From: Aquibium sp. ELW1220
GTDB taxonomy: Bacteria; Pseudomonadota; Alphaproteobacteria; Rhizobiales; Rhizobiaceae
Length of the DNA: 64,000 bases
Assembly: GCF_030398385.1 (NCBI RefSeq)
Contig: NZ_JAOAOQ010000024.1
Coordinates: 23,614-87,613 of the forward strand
Direction of reading: 5' to 3'
Numbering within the stretch: position 1 is the stretch's first letter; every line of letters begins with the position of its first letter. The notes under the pieces are model-generated. The model was not told the origin of the DNA and did not search any database. It saw nothing but the letters and a program-made list of their open reading frames with translations. Below are positions 8,128-15,922 of the stretch, piece after piece. A program made the position numbers and the translations under genes.

Positions 8128-9303
8128 CTAGGGCCGGGGTCCGTGTCCGGCCGGGGTCTGCCCACCTGCGCGGCCGGTGAGCTCCCGCGGCTCGCGCAGG
8201 CCAAGCAGCCCCATCGCCGTATCCATCTCGCGCAGCAGCAGGCGCAGGATCGCGACGGCGCCGGCCTCGCCGCCGGCGGCAAGGCCCCAGAGCGGCAGGC
8301 GCCCGACCTGGACCGCCTCGGCGCCCAGCGCGAGGTATTTGAGGACGTCGGTGCCGCGCCGGACGCCGCTGTCGGCGAGGACGGCGATCCTGCCGGCGCA
8401 GGCCTGCGCGATCGCCGGCAGGCAGTCGGCCGGCGAGGGGAGACAGTCGAGATTGCGCCCGCCATGGGCCGAGACGACGATGCCGTCCGCGCCGATGGCC
8501 GCGACCTTCAGGGCGTCCTCGACCGACAGGATGCCCTTGACGATCAGCCGGCCCGTCCAGCGGTCGCGCAGGCGGGCAAGGTCGTTCCAGTCGATCGAGC
8601 CGTCGAGGCGGACCGCGTCTGCCATCGCCGGGCGGGTGACCGAGCTTCGATAGGTGTCGGGATAGTGGCCATAGGTCGGCACGCCGCCGTTCCACCAGGT
8701 GCGCCCGAACACGCCGGCGAGCCAGCGCGGATGCAGGAGCCCGTCGACGACCGCGCGGACCGATGGCTCGAACGGCACGGAGAAGCCGTTGCGGCGATTG
8801 TATTCGCGGTTCGGCGCCACCGCGGTGTCGGCGGTCAGCACGAGGCAGTCGCAGCCGGCCGCGGCGACACGATCGAGCAGGCGGTCGGTCAGCGCGCGAT
8901 CGTGCCAGACATAGAGCTGGAACCAGAGCATGGCGTCGGGCGCGCCGGCGCGGATGGTCTCGATCGTGGTGATCGACTGGGTGGAGACGCAAAAGGGGAT
9001 GCCGACGGCTTCGGCGGCGCGGGCGAGCTTCGTCTCGCCGTCATGCGCCACGATGCCGGCCAGCGCGGTGGGGGCGATGACGAGCGGCGCGGCGAGGTCG
9101 CGGTCGAAGAGCCGGATGGCCAGCGCTCTTTCACGGTGGCCGGTCAGCACGGAGGGCGTGAGCGTGACCGCGTCCAGGCTGGAGCGCAGGCGCTGCAGCG
9201 CCAGTTCGTCCTCGGTGCCGCGGTCGATGTATTCGAAGAGGCCGCGCGGCAGGACGCGTCGGGCGCCGCGGCGATAATCATCGGCGTTGAGCAGGGCCGG
9301 CAT
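8128..9303 (-). CDS. FMN-dependent alpha-hydroxyacid oxidase/dehydrogenase
   Basis: TIM-barrel flavoenzyme of the LldD/glycolate oxidase family, 391 residues, which oxidises an L-2-hydroxyacid to the 2-oxoacid. Visible family residues are the Tyr of LFEYIDRG, the Lys of VKGIL, and the catalytic His and Arg of SAHGGRNLD (usually SNHGGRQLD), plus DSGVRRGTDV for phosphate binding. The tail after LGLREPREL is Gly/Pro-rich and unlikely to be catalytic. It is four bases downstream of the XRE-cupin regulator gene and diverges from a TRAP/dehydrogenase operon, which suggests that the transported substrate is a hydroxyacid (inference). Confidence 0.9.
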   Translation of the reverse strand: MPALLNADDYRRGARRVLPRGLFEYIDRGTEDELALQRLRSSLDAVTLTPSVLTGHRERALAIRLFDRDLAAPLVIAPTALAGIVAHDGETKLARAAEAVGIPFCVSTQSITTIETIRAGAPDAMLWFQLYVWHDRALTDRLLDRVAAAGCDCLVLTADTAVAPNREYNRRNGFSVPFEPSVRAVVDGLLHPRWLAGVFGRTWWNGGVPTYGHYPDTYRSSVTRPAMADAVRLDGSIDWNDLARLRDRWTGRLIVKGILSVEDALKVAAIGADGIVVSAHGGRNLDCLPSPADCLPAIAQACAGRIAVLADSGVRRGTDVLKYLALGAEAVQVGRLPLWGLAAGGEAGAVAILRLLLREMDTAMGLLGLREPRELTGRAGGQTPAGHGPRP

Positions 9304-9307
9304 CGCT

Positions 9308-9949
9308 TCAGGAGGCCAGGACCCAGATCACTTCCGCGTCCTCGGGGCCTTCCGAGAGCCAGATGTGCGGGGTGCTGGCGTCGTAATAGAGGCAGTCGCC
9401 CGCCTGCAGCGTCAGCGGTTCGTAGATCTGGCTGTGCACGACGACGGTTCCTCCGACCACGGTCAGGAAGATCTCGGCGTCGCTGACGGGCCAGGAGTCG
9501 TAGTCGGAGGGCTTGCGCGCGGTGACGCGGCTGCGGATCGGCGTCATCTTCTTGTCGATGAGGTCGGCGCAGAGCAGCGTGTTGGCGCAGCTGTTGGACT
9601 GGTAGGCGCGGCCGCCGCTGGCGCGGGTCACGCTGCGCCGGCCGGCGAGGCTGCGCGGCGCCTCCCTGTCGGCGAGGAGATCGACGAGGTCCATCTCGTA
9701 GCCGCGCGCCACCCGCTGCAGCGTGGCGATCGTGGGCGACAGCTCGTTGCGCTCGATCTTCGACAGGGCCGAAGCCGAAACGCCGGTCTGGCGGCTGGCC
9801 TGCTGCAGCGTCCAGGCGCGCTCCTGGCGCAGCTGGGAGAGCCGTGCGCCAATGTCGATGCCTGCGCCGATGTCGGGCAGTTCCGCGTCCAGCGTGTCGA
9901 CCGACCTCGAATTCATTCCTGGCTCCGGCTGGTTGGAATCGTGCGCCAT
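9308..9949 (-). CDS. XRE family regulator with cupin domain
   Basis: A 213-residue transcription factor. An N-terminal helix-turn-helix (about residues 30-88, TLQQASRQTGVSASALSKIERN) precedes a small C-terminal cupin (about 135-210) ending in DASTPHIWLSEGPEDAEV. In this family the cupin senses a metabolite and the HTH represses the adjacent catabolic genes. It is first in a two-gene minus-strand unit with the hydroxyacid oxidase and faces the TRAP operon. A palindrome in the shared promoter region is the obvious candidate operator. Confidence 0.93.
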   Translation of the reverse strand: MAHDSNQPEPGMNSRSVDTLDAELPDIGAGIDIGARLSQLRQERAWTLQQASRQTGVSASALSKIERNELSPTIATLQRVARGYEMDLVDLLADREAPRSLAGRRSVTRASGGRAYQSNSCANTLLCADLIDKKMTPIRSRVTARKPSDYDSWPVSDAEIFLTVVGGTVVVHSQIYEPLTLQAGDCLYYDASTPHIWLSEGPEDAEVIWVLAS

Positions 9950-10014
9950 GCGGGGGTATCCTCGGGTCTATACAGGCTCGGCGTGTCCGGCGGAAGCGCG
10001 ATCCGACCATTCAT

Positions 10015-10073
10015 CCACTATAGGAAACAGTTTCCACTATCCGACTTGACACACGAATGACGTTTCGTATGGT
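10015..10073 (+). promoter_or_regulatory. promoter and candidate operator of the TRAP operon
   Basis: Reading the plus strand, TTGACA (10046-10051) and TATGGT (10068-10073) form a -35/-10 pair with a 16-bp spacer. Immediately upstream is the perfect palindrome GGAAAC-A-GTTTCC (10023-10035), flanked by direct repeats CCACTAT at 10015-10021 and 10034-10040. A second small inverted repeat, ACGAA-N6-TTCGT (10053-10068), lies inside the promoter. Binding by the divergent XRE-cupin protein is inferred from position. Confidence 0.6.
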
Positions 10074-10212
10074 GGACGAGTGCCGAGGCGCGCGCAACGC
10101 CTCCAAGGCTCGACAAGCAACAAGACCGAGGGTGAGCTTTCTCGCCGCGCCGACTTCCCGTCGGCGTGACAGGCCGCTTGCGACCGTCGGGAACTCAAGG
10201 GGAATTTGGCAG

Positions 10213-11247
10213 ATGACGACGCTTCTACGTAAACTCCGGGCCCTGACCGCCGTGGCCCTGATCGGTGCGGCAGCCTTCGCGGCGGCGCCCGCCCAGGCGC
10301 AGACCGTGGTTCGCTTCGGCCATGTCGACGGCGAAGGCGACCTGCTGGCCAATCCCTACTGGACCTTCACGGAAGTGTTCGGGTCGATCGTCAAGACGCA
10401 GACCAACGGCCGCTACGAGATACAGGTCTTCCCGAGCGGACAGCTGGGCGATCTGGAGTCGCTGCTGGAGCAGAACGTGAAGGGCTCGCTGCAGATCGTC
10501 GGCGGCCTCAATGCCGGCCATGTCGGCGCCTATGCGCCCGCCGCGCAGGTGCTCGAGATGCCCTATACCTTCCCGACCACGGAAGTGGCCCGCGAGGTGC
10601 TGGACGGAGCGTTCGGCAAGAAGCTCGCCGACACCATCGCCGAGCAGAGCGGCGTGCGCATCCTGAGCTACCTGCCGTCGGCGTTCCGCAACTTCTCCAA
10701 CTCGGTGCGCCCGATCAAGACGCCCGAAGACATGGTCGGCCTGAAGATCCGCACGCAGCAGGTGCCGATCCACATCAAGATGGTCGAGCTTCTGGGCGCA
10801 TCGCCGACCCCGATCGCCTGGGCCGAGCTCTACAGCGCGCTGCAGACCGGCGTCGTCGACGGCCAGGAGAACGCCCCCTACACCATGCTGCTGGCCAACC
10901 TGCAGCAGGTGCAGAAGTACTACACGCTCGATCACCACCTCATCAACATGCCGCTGATCACCATCAACGAGGACTTCTACAAGAGCCTCAGCGACGACGA
11001 CCGGGTGATCTTCGACTACGCCTCCCGCGAGGCGACCTTCGCCATGCTCGGCATCATCGCCGCCAAGGAATCGCAGGACCTGAAGGTGATCGCGAATGCC
11101 GGCGTCGAGATCTACCAGCCGACGCCCGCGGAATTCCAGATGTTCGTCGACAAGGTGCAGCTGCCGATCGCCGAGATCCTGGCCGAGCAGGTCGGCAAGG
11201 AACTCGTCAGCGATCTGCAGGCAGCGGTGAAGGCCGCGCAGGAGTAG
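10213..11247 (+). CDS. dctP: TRAP transporter substrate-binding protein DctP
   Basis: Periplasmic carboxylate-binding component, 344 residues, with a Sec signal peptide ending at AQAQ near residue 30. The DctP hallmarks are present: LKIRTQQVPIH with Arg180, the residue that normally salt-bridges the substrate carboxylate, and AWAELYSALQTGVVDGQENA. It delivers ligand to the membrane subunits encoded next. The ATG follows AAGGGG; an upstream in-frame ATG at 10057 would fall within the promoter. A strong hairpin after the stop codon probably raises its level over the permease subunits. Confidence 0.94.
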   Translation: MTTLLRKLRALTAVALIGAAAFAAAPAQAQTVVRFGHVDGEGDLLANPYWTFTEVFGSIVKTQTNGRYEIQVFPSGQLGDLESLLEQNVKGSLQIVGGLNAGHVGAYAPAAQVLEMPYTFPTTEVAREVLDGAFGKKLADTIAEQSGVRILSYLPSAFRNFSNSVRPIKTPEDMVGLKIRTQQVPIHIKMVELLGASPTPIAWAELYSALQTGVVDGQENAPYTMLLANLQQVQKYYTLDHHLINMPLITINEDFYKSLSDDDRVIFDYASREATFAMLGIIAAKESQDLKVIANAGVEIYQPTPAEFQMFVDKVQLPIAEILAEQVGKELVSDLQAAVKAAQE

Positions 11248-11262
11248 GCTCCGGCAATCACG

Positions 11263-11291
11263 GGCGCGCGCCTCCCGCGGAGGCGCGCGCC
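11263..11291 (+). promoter_or_regulatory. intra-operon stem-loop after dctP
   Basis: Perfect 13-bp inverted repeat GGCGCGCGCCTCC / GGAGGCGCGCGCC with a 3-nt loop, 15 bases after the dctP stop and 24 bases before dctQ. There is no U-tract. Such structures after binding-protein genes commonly block 3' exonucleases or attenuate transcription, giving binding protein in excess of permease. That role is inferred. Confidence 0.7.
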
Positions 11292-11315
11292 GTCACCGGC
11301 GGCGAAGGATCGCGC

Positions 11316-11831
11316 ATGCTGAAGACCCTTGATCGTATTGCCGACGTGCTCGGCTTCGCCGCTTCCGTCGTCGCGCGGTTGCTGCTCGTCTTCGTGGCAG
11401 TGATCCTGTTCCTGCAGGTGGTGCTGCGTTACGGCTTCGGCTTCTCCCTGCCCTGGCCGGAAGAGGCGGCGCGCTACAGCATGATCTGGGTGGTGATGCT
11501 GGCCGGCAGCCTGCTGGTGAAGGACGACCAGCTCGTCCGCGTGGATTTCTTCGACAACTACTGGCCGGCGCGGCTGATGTCGTTGCGCAACGCGGTCTTC
11601 CGTGTCCTGCTCGCCGTGCTTCTCGGCGTCATGGTCTGGAAGGGGTACGAGAATGCGCAGTTCGGTGCCCGGCGCTCGGCGGTGACGCTGGGGGTGAGCT
11701 TCTACTGGGTCTATCTCTCGATCCCGGTCGGGGCGGGACTGATGATGTTCCACATGCTCGTGCTCGCCCTGCGCGACCTTCTCGGCCGGACCGAAAGTTC
11801 GGGGCCGTCCATCCTCAAAGCCGAGATCTGA
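11316..11831 (+). CDS. dctQ: TRAP transporter small permease DctQ
   Basis: Four-helix membrane subunit of 171 residues. Hydrophobic segments are visible at about residues 12-35, 52-70, 90-108 and 128-150, with the family landmarks PWPEEAARYSMIWVVMLAG and SVTLGVSFYW-like text near VTLGVSFYWVY. It pairs with DctM to form the secondary importer. It lies between dctP and dctM, nine bases before the latter, as usual for a three-gene TRAP locus. Confidence 0.9.
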   Translation: MLKTLDRIADVLGFAASVVARLLLVFVAVILFLQVVLRYGFGFSLPWPEEAARYSMIWVVMLAGSLLVKDDQLVRVDFFDNYWPARLMSLRNAVFRVLLAVLLGVMVWKGYENAQFGARRSAVTLGVSFYWVYLSIPVGAGLMMFHMLVLALRDLLGRTESSGPSILKAEI

Positions 11832-11840
11832 GAGCGCCCG

Positions 11841-13145
11841 ATGGATCACTCCCTGCTTGTCGTGATCGGACTGCTGCTGCTGCTCATGATCCTCGGCAGT
11901 CCCGTCATCTTCGCCATCGGCTTCGCCGGCATGGCCTATTTCGTCGTCAAGCCCGGCATGATGGGCATGCTCGACATCTACGTGCACAAGTTCTTTACCG
12001 GCATGGACGTCTTCATCTGGCTGTCGATCCCGCTCTTCGTGATCGCAGGCGAGATCATGACGTCGATCGGGATGACGGACCGGCTGCTCAACCTGTCGCG
12101 CCTGCTCGTCGGGCGGCTGCGCGGCGGCCTCGCCTACGTGAACGTGGTCGGGTCGATGCTGTTTTCGGGCGTGTCGGGCTCGGCGCTCGCCGACATCTCG
12201 GCGCTCGGCCCGGTCGAGATCAAGATGATGGAAAAGGACGGCTACCGCACCGACTTCGCCGCCGCGCTGACGGTGAGCTCGGCGATCCAGGGGCCGATCA
12301 TCCCGCCGTCGATTCCGCTCATCGTCTTCTCGGCGCTGACCAATACCTCGGTGGCCGCCCTGTTCCTCGCGGGAGCAGTGCCGGGCATCCTCCTCGGGCT
12401 CGCGCAGATGGCGGTGCTGTTCGTCATGGCCCGCCGCAAGGGCTTCCCGCGCAACCCGATCCTCGACCTGTCGGTCGCGGTGGCGATGGGCATCATCTTC
12501 AACGCCTTCTTCGCCATCATCATGCCGGTCATCATCATCGGCGGCATCATCTCCGGCGTCTTCACCGCAACCGAGGCGGCGGCGATCGCGGTTGCCTATG
12601 CGACGCTGGTCGGCGTGCTCGCCTACCGCAACCTGTCGCTGAAGACCTTCTGGGGGATCCTCGACCGGGCTGCGCGGACGTCCGCCTCGGTCTACCTCAT
12701 CGTCGGCTTCGCCACGATCATCAGCTGGGTGCTCGCCAACGAGCGCGTGCCGACGGAGCTCAGCGCCTTGGTCCAGGACCTGCAGCTCGAGCCGTGGATG
12801 CTGCTTCTGGCGCTCAACCTGTTCTTCCTGCTGAACGGCCTGTGGATCGGAGATTCGGTCCAGCTGCTGCTTTTTGCGCCGCTGTTCACGCCGATCCTGG
12901 CCGCCATGGGCGTCGATCCCGTGCATTTCGGCGTGATCATGGTGGTCAACGTGATGATCGGGCTGATGACGCCGCCCTATGGGCTGGCGCTCTATCTCGG
13001 CTCGTCGATATCCGGCGTGCCGCTGGGGGCGATCGTCCGGCAGAGCGTGCCGTTCCTGCTCTCCAACCTCGCCGTCCTGATGGTCATCACCTATGTGCCG
13101 GCCGTCTCCCTGACCCTCCCCCGCCTCTTAGGCTTCGTCGACTGA
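11841..13145 (+). CDS. dctM: TRAP transporter large permease DctM
   Basis: Transport subunit of 434 residues with about 12 hydrophobic segments. It shows the conserved GVSGSALADISALG and QGPIIPPSIPLIVF motifs and a C-terminal GLMTPPYGLALYL. It carries the sodium-coupled translocation of the substrate captured by DctP. Nine bases separate it from dctQ and 19 from the DapA-family gene, supporting a single transcript. Confidence 0.93.
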   Translation: MDHSLLVVIGLLLLLMILGSPVIFAIGFAGMAYFVVKPGMMGMLDIYVHKFFTGMDVFIWLSIPLFVIAGEIMTSIGMTDRLLNLSRLLVGRLRGGLAYVNVVGSMLFSGVSGSALADISALGPVEIKMMEKDGYRTDFAAALTVSSAIQGPIIPPSIPLIVFSALTNTSVAALFLAGAVPGILLGLAQMAVLFVMARRKGFPRNPILDLSVAVAMGIIFNAFFAIIMPVIIIGGIISGVFTATEAAAIAVAYATLVGVLAYRNLSLKTFWGILDRAARTSASVYLIVGFATIISWVLANERVPTELSALVQDLQLEPWMLLLALNLFFLLNGLWIGDSVQLLLFAPLFTPILAAMGVDPVHFGVIMVVNVMIGLMTPPYGLALYLGSSISGVPLGAIVRQSVPFLLSNLAVLMVITYVPAVSLTLPRLLGFVD

Positions 13146-13164
13146 TCCCGGGATACATACGCGC

Positions 13165-14067
13165 ATGACACTCACCAAGGATGACCTGACCGGCCTTTTC
13201 ACGGCGATCGTGACGCCGTTCGCCGACGATGGCGCGGTCGATTTCGACGCGCTGAAGGCGCTCGTCCGGTTCCAGCTCACCAGCGGCGCCACCGGCATCG
13301 TGCCGATCGGCGGGACGGGCGAGTATCCCGCCCTGTCGCGGGCCGAGCGCGCCGACGTGGTGCGGGCCTGCGTGGAGGTGGCGCAGGGCGCGCCGGTGCT
13401 GCCCGGCGTGCTCGCCACCGGGTTCAAGGATGCGGTCGAGGCCGCTCTGGATTTCCGCGCCGCCGGGGCCAGCGGCGTCATGGCGGTGACGCCCTATTAT
13501 GCGGCCGGACCCCAGGACGGCATGATCGCCTATTTCCGCGCGCTGCGCGAGGAGGTCGGCCTGCCGGTGCTGGCCTACGAGATCCCGCGCCGGACGGGCG
13601 TGGCGCTGAAGGCCGAGACGATCGCCCGGCTGGCCGAGGACGGCTCGATCATCGGCATGAAATGCTCCTCCTACGACGTTCCGGAATTCATCAAGGCGAT
13701 GAAGCTCGCCGGCGGTTCGATGGCGATGCTGAGCGGCGAGGAGCCGCTGTTTGCCACCCATGTCGCGCTCGGGGCGCAGGGCGGCGTGCTCGCGTCGGCG
13801 TCGGTCTATCCGCGGCTCTGGATCGAGGTCTTCCGCCTCGCCCGCGCAGGGCAGCTCGCCGCCGCGATCCGGATGCAGCAGAAGCTCGACCCGGTGATCG
13901 ACACGATCTATCGTGAGACCAACCCCGGTCCGCTGAAATACTACATGAACCTCGCCGGGCTGCGGGCCGGCAGCGTGCGCCTGCCGCTGACGGGGCCGTC
14001 GGGCGAGACGCGCAAGGCGCTGGAGGAGGTCCATCTGGCGATGCGGGACATGGAAGAGGCGGCATGA
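13165..14067 (+). CDS. DapA/NAL-family lyase or dehydratase
   Basis: Class I pyruvate-type aldolase fold, 300 residues. The Schiff-base Lys166 (GMKCSS) and the catalytic Tyr138 (AYEIPRRTG) are in place. The carboxylate loop reads GGTGEYPALS rather than the GTTGE of true DapA, which is more like sugar-acid dehydratases (KdgD) and 4-hydroxy-2-oxoglutarate aldolases. With TRAP import and dehydrogenases on both sides, a catabolic role on a 2-oxo or hydroxy sugar acid fits better than lysine synthesis. The exact reaction is open. The next gene overlaps it by ATGA. Confidence 0.88.
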   Translation: MTLTKDDLTGLFTAIVTPFADDGAVDFDALKALVRFQLTSGATGIVPIGGTGEYPALSRAERADVVRACVEVAQGAPVLPGVLATGFKDAVEAALDFRAAGASGVMAVTPYYAAGPQDGMIAYFRALREEVGLPVLAYEIPRRTGVALKAETIARLAEDGSIIGMKCSSYDVPEFIKAMKLAGGSMAMLSGEEPLFATHVALGAQGGVLASASVYPRLWIEVFRLARAGQLAAAIRMQQKLDPVIDTIYRETNPGPLKYYMNLAGLRAGSVRLPLTGPSGETRKALEEVHLAMRDMEEAA

Positions 14068-15488
14068 GCGCATTTCTCGAGGGTCTCGGCAATGCCCTCG
14101 GTCGACAAGGCCTTCTGACGGACGACGCCGACATCGCGGCGCACGTGACGGACTTCCGCGGGCGGATGACGGGACGGGCGCAGGCGGTCGTCCTGCCTGC
14201 CAGCACCGATGAAGCGTCGGCCGTCATGCGGCTCGCCAGCGCACACGCGGTGCCGGTGTTTCCGCTCGGCGGCAATACCGGCCTGTGCTTCGGCGCGGTG
14301 CCGACGGCGGGACGGAACGGCCCGGTGGGCATCGTGGTTGGCATGCGGCGCATGAACCGGATCCGGAGCATGGACCGCGCCGGCAACGTGCTGTCGGTCG
14401 ATGCCGGCGTGACGCTTTCGGCCGTGCACGAGGCGGCCGCGGATGCCGGTCGGCAGTTTCCGCTGCATCTCGGTTCGGAGGGAACGGCGCAGATCGGCGG
14501 GCTGATCTCGACCAATGCCGGCGGGACGGGCGTCGTGCGCTACGGCGCCATGCGCAGCCTCGTGGCCGGCCTCGAGGCGGTGCTGCCGGACGGCCGCATC
14601 CTCAGCGAAATGGAAGCGCTGAAAAAGAACAACACCGGCTACGAACTGCGCCAGCTGTTCATCGGCGCGGAAGGCACGCTCGGCCTGATCACCGGCGCGG
14701 CGCTGCGGCTGCATCCGCCGGTGGGTGTGCGCGCGCATGCCTGGGTGGCCGTCGCGGATCCGCAGGCCGCCGTCGATCTGCTGTCGCGGCTGCAGGAACG
14801 CTGCGGCGACGCGATCGAAGCCTTCGAGATGCTCAATGCGGCGGAGGTCGACTGCATCCGTGGCCATATCCCGCGCGTGCGCAGCGCCTTCGCCGCGACG
14901 CCGGCCTGGTCGGTGATGATCGAGCTCGGCGACGTGGATCCGGGGGCGGCGCTGCAGGCCGCGCTGGAGGAAGTGCTGGCCGAGGCGATGGAAGCCGGGC
15001 TGGTGGCCGACGCGGTGATCGCGCAGAACGAGAGTCAGGCGGCCGAGATCTGGCGGTTCCGCCATTCGATCACCGAGGCGCACAAGATCGACGGCATCGG
15101 CATCGTGCACGACACGGCCGTGCGCAATTCGGCCGTTCCCGCCTTCATCGAGGCTGCGAACGAGGCGACCGAACGACTGTTCCCGGAGGCGCGCGTGCTG
15201 GTGGTCTCGCATCTCGGCGACGGCAACGTGCATTTCACCGTGATGTTTCCCCACGCCTTCTGGAAGGCGCTTCCCGACCCCGAGGCGAAGGCGCTCGAGG
15301 TGGAGATGGCGATCCACGACGTGGCCGTGCGGCACGGCGGGACGATCTCCGCCGAACACGGCATCGGCCGCAAGCTGGTGACGGAACTCGAGCGTCTCGG
15401 CGATCCCGTCCGCCTCGCCATCATGCGCGACATCAAGCGGACGCTCGATCCCGCAAACCTGATGAATCCGGGCGCGCTGTTCGCCTGA
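14064..15488 (+). CDS. FAD-binding hydroxyacid dehydrogenase (GlcD/D-2-HGDH type)
   Basis: Vanillyl-alcohol-oxidase-fold flavoenzyme of 474 residues. The PP-loop FAD domain occupies about residues 35-215 (PLGGNTGLCFG, IGGLISTNAGGTGVVRYG). The C-terminal cap has the metal/substrate motif SHLGDGNVHFTV and the ending ISAEHGIGRKL. It oxidises a D-2-hydroxyacid such as D-lactate, glycolate or D-2-hydroxyglutarate, passing electrons to ETF or quinone. The ATGA overlap with the preceding lyase implies coupling. Together with the divergent L-hydroxyacid oxidase, the locus covers both stereochemistries. Confidence 0.9.
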   Translation: MSAFLEGLGNALGRQGLLTDDADIAAHVTDFRGRMTGRAQAVVLPASTDEASAVMRLASAHAVPVFPLGGNTGLCFGAVPTAGRNGPVGIVVGMRRMNRIRSMDRAGNVLSVDAGVTLSAVHEAAADAGRQFPLHLGSEGTAQIGGLISTNAGGTGVVRYGAMRSLVAGLEAVLPDGRILSEMEALKKNNTGYELRQLFIGAEGTLGLITGAALRLHPPVGVRAHAWVAVADPQAAVDLLSRLQERCGDAIEAFEMLNAAEVDCIRGHIPRVRSAFAATPAWSVMIELGDVDPGAALQAALEEVLAEAMEAGLVADAVIAQNESQAAEIWRFRHSITEAHKIDGIGIVHDTAVRNSAVPAFIEAANEATERLFPEARVLVVSHLGDGNVHFTVMFPHAFWKALPDPEAKALEVEMAIHDVAVRHGGTISAEHGIGRKLVTELERLGDPVRLAIMRDIKRTLDPANLMNPGALFA

Positions 15489-15922
15489 CGCCGCGCGGCC
15501 GCGTTGCAGAATCATGCGGCGTGGCCGGCAAGGTTTGCGTTAAACCAAAATTAGCAAATCCCCTGCTAAACGTTTTGTAAGGGACTCCGTCCCGAGGCCG
15601 CTCGTCTTGCAGCCTCCGGGACGGAAAACGGGTGACGCAAACTTCCCCTGGAAAGACGTCGCATACACAGGCTCGGGACCGAAGCGCAGCGCGCTTCGCA
15701 TGCATGATGCATCTCCCGCGCCCAGGCTCCTGCGAGAGAGCCATGTCTCAGGCAGCATGAGGTCGCATCCGCAAGGATGCCCGGACGGCCGTCGCCATCG
15801 GGCGCGTGCCGAACGGCAATCGTCGACAGCAGGCGCAGTGCACGCGAAGCCGGATGAACGGCGCGTGTTTCGCCTCGGCAGAGATGCGACTGGTGTAACC
15901 GTGTAAAGCAAGGGCGCCGTAG
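15489..15922 (+). other. 434-bp structured leader upstream of the giant repeat protein
   Basis: No convincing gene. It holds several small perfect hairpins: TTAGCA-N7-TGCTAA (15551-15569), possibly ending the TRAP operon; CGAAGCGC-AGC-GCGCTTCG (15680-15698); GGCTC-N8-GAGCC (15725-15742); and GCATCC-GCAA-GGATGC (15765-15780) with a GNRA-type loop. The AT-rich patch at about 15537-15580 is the most promoter-like part. AAGGG ends about ten bases before the ATG of the giant gene. A long structured 5' UTR is inferred. Confidence 0.5.

Noticed and set aside
7880..8992. Long minus-strand frame overlapping the end of the hydroxyacid oxidase
   Set aside because: It is out of frame with a well-supported flavoenzyme and gives an Arg/Pro/Ala-rich product, a typical high-GC shadow.
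15607..15906. A 99-codon plus-strand open frame in the leader of the giant gene
   Set aside because: No ribosome site, unusual composition, and it overlaps several hairpins. More likely untranslated leader.
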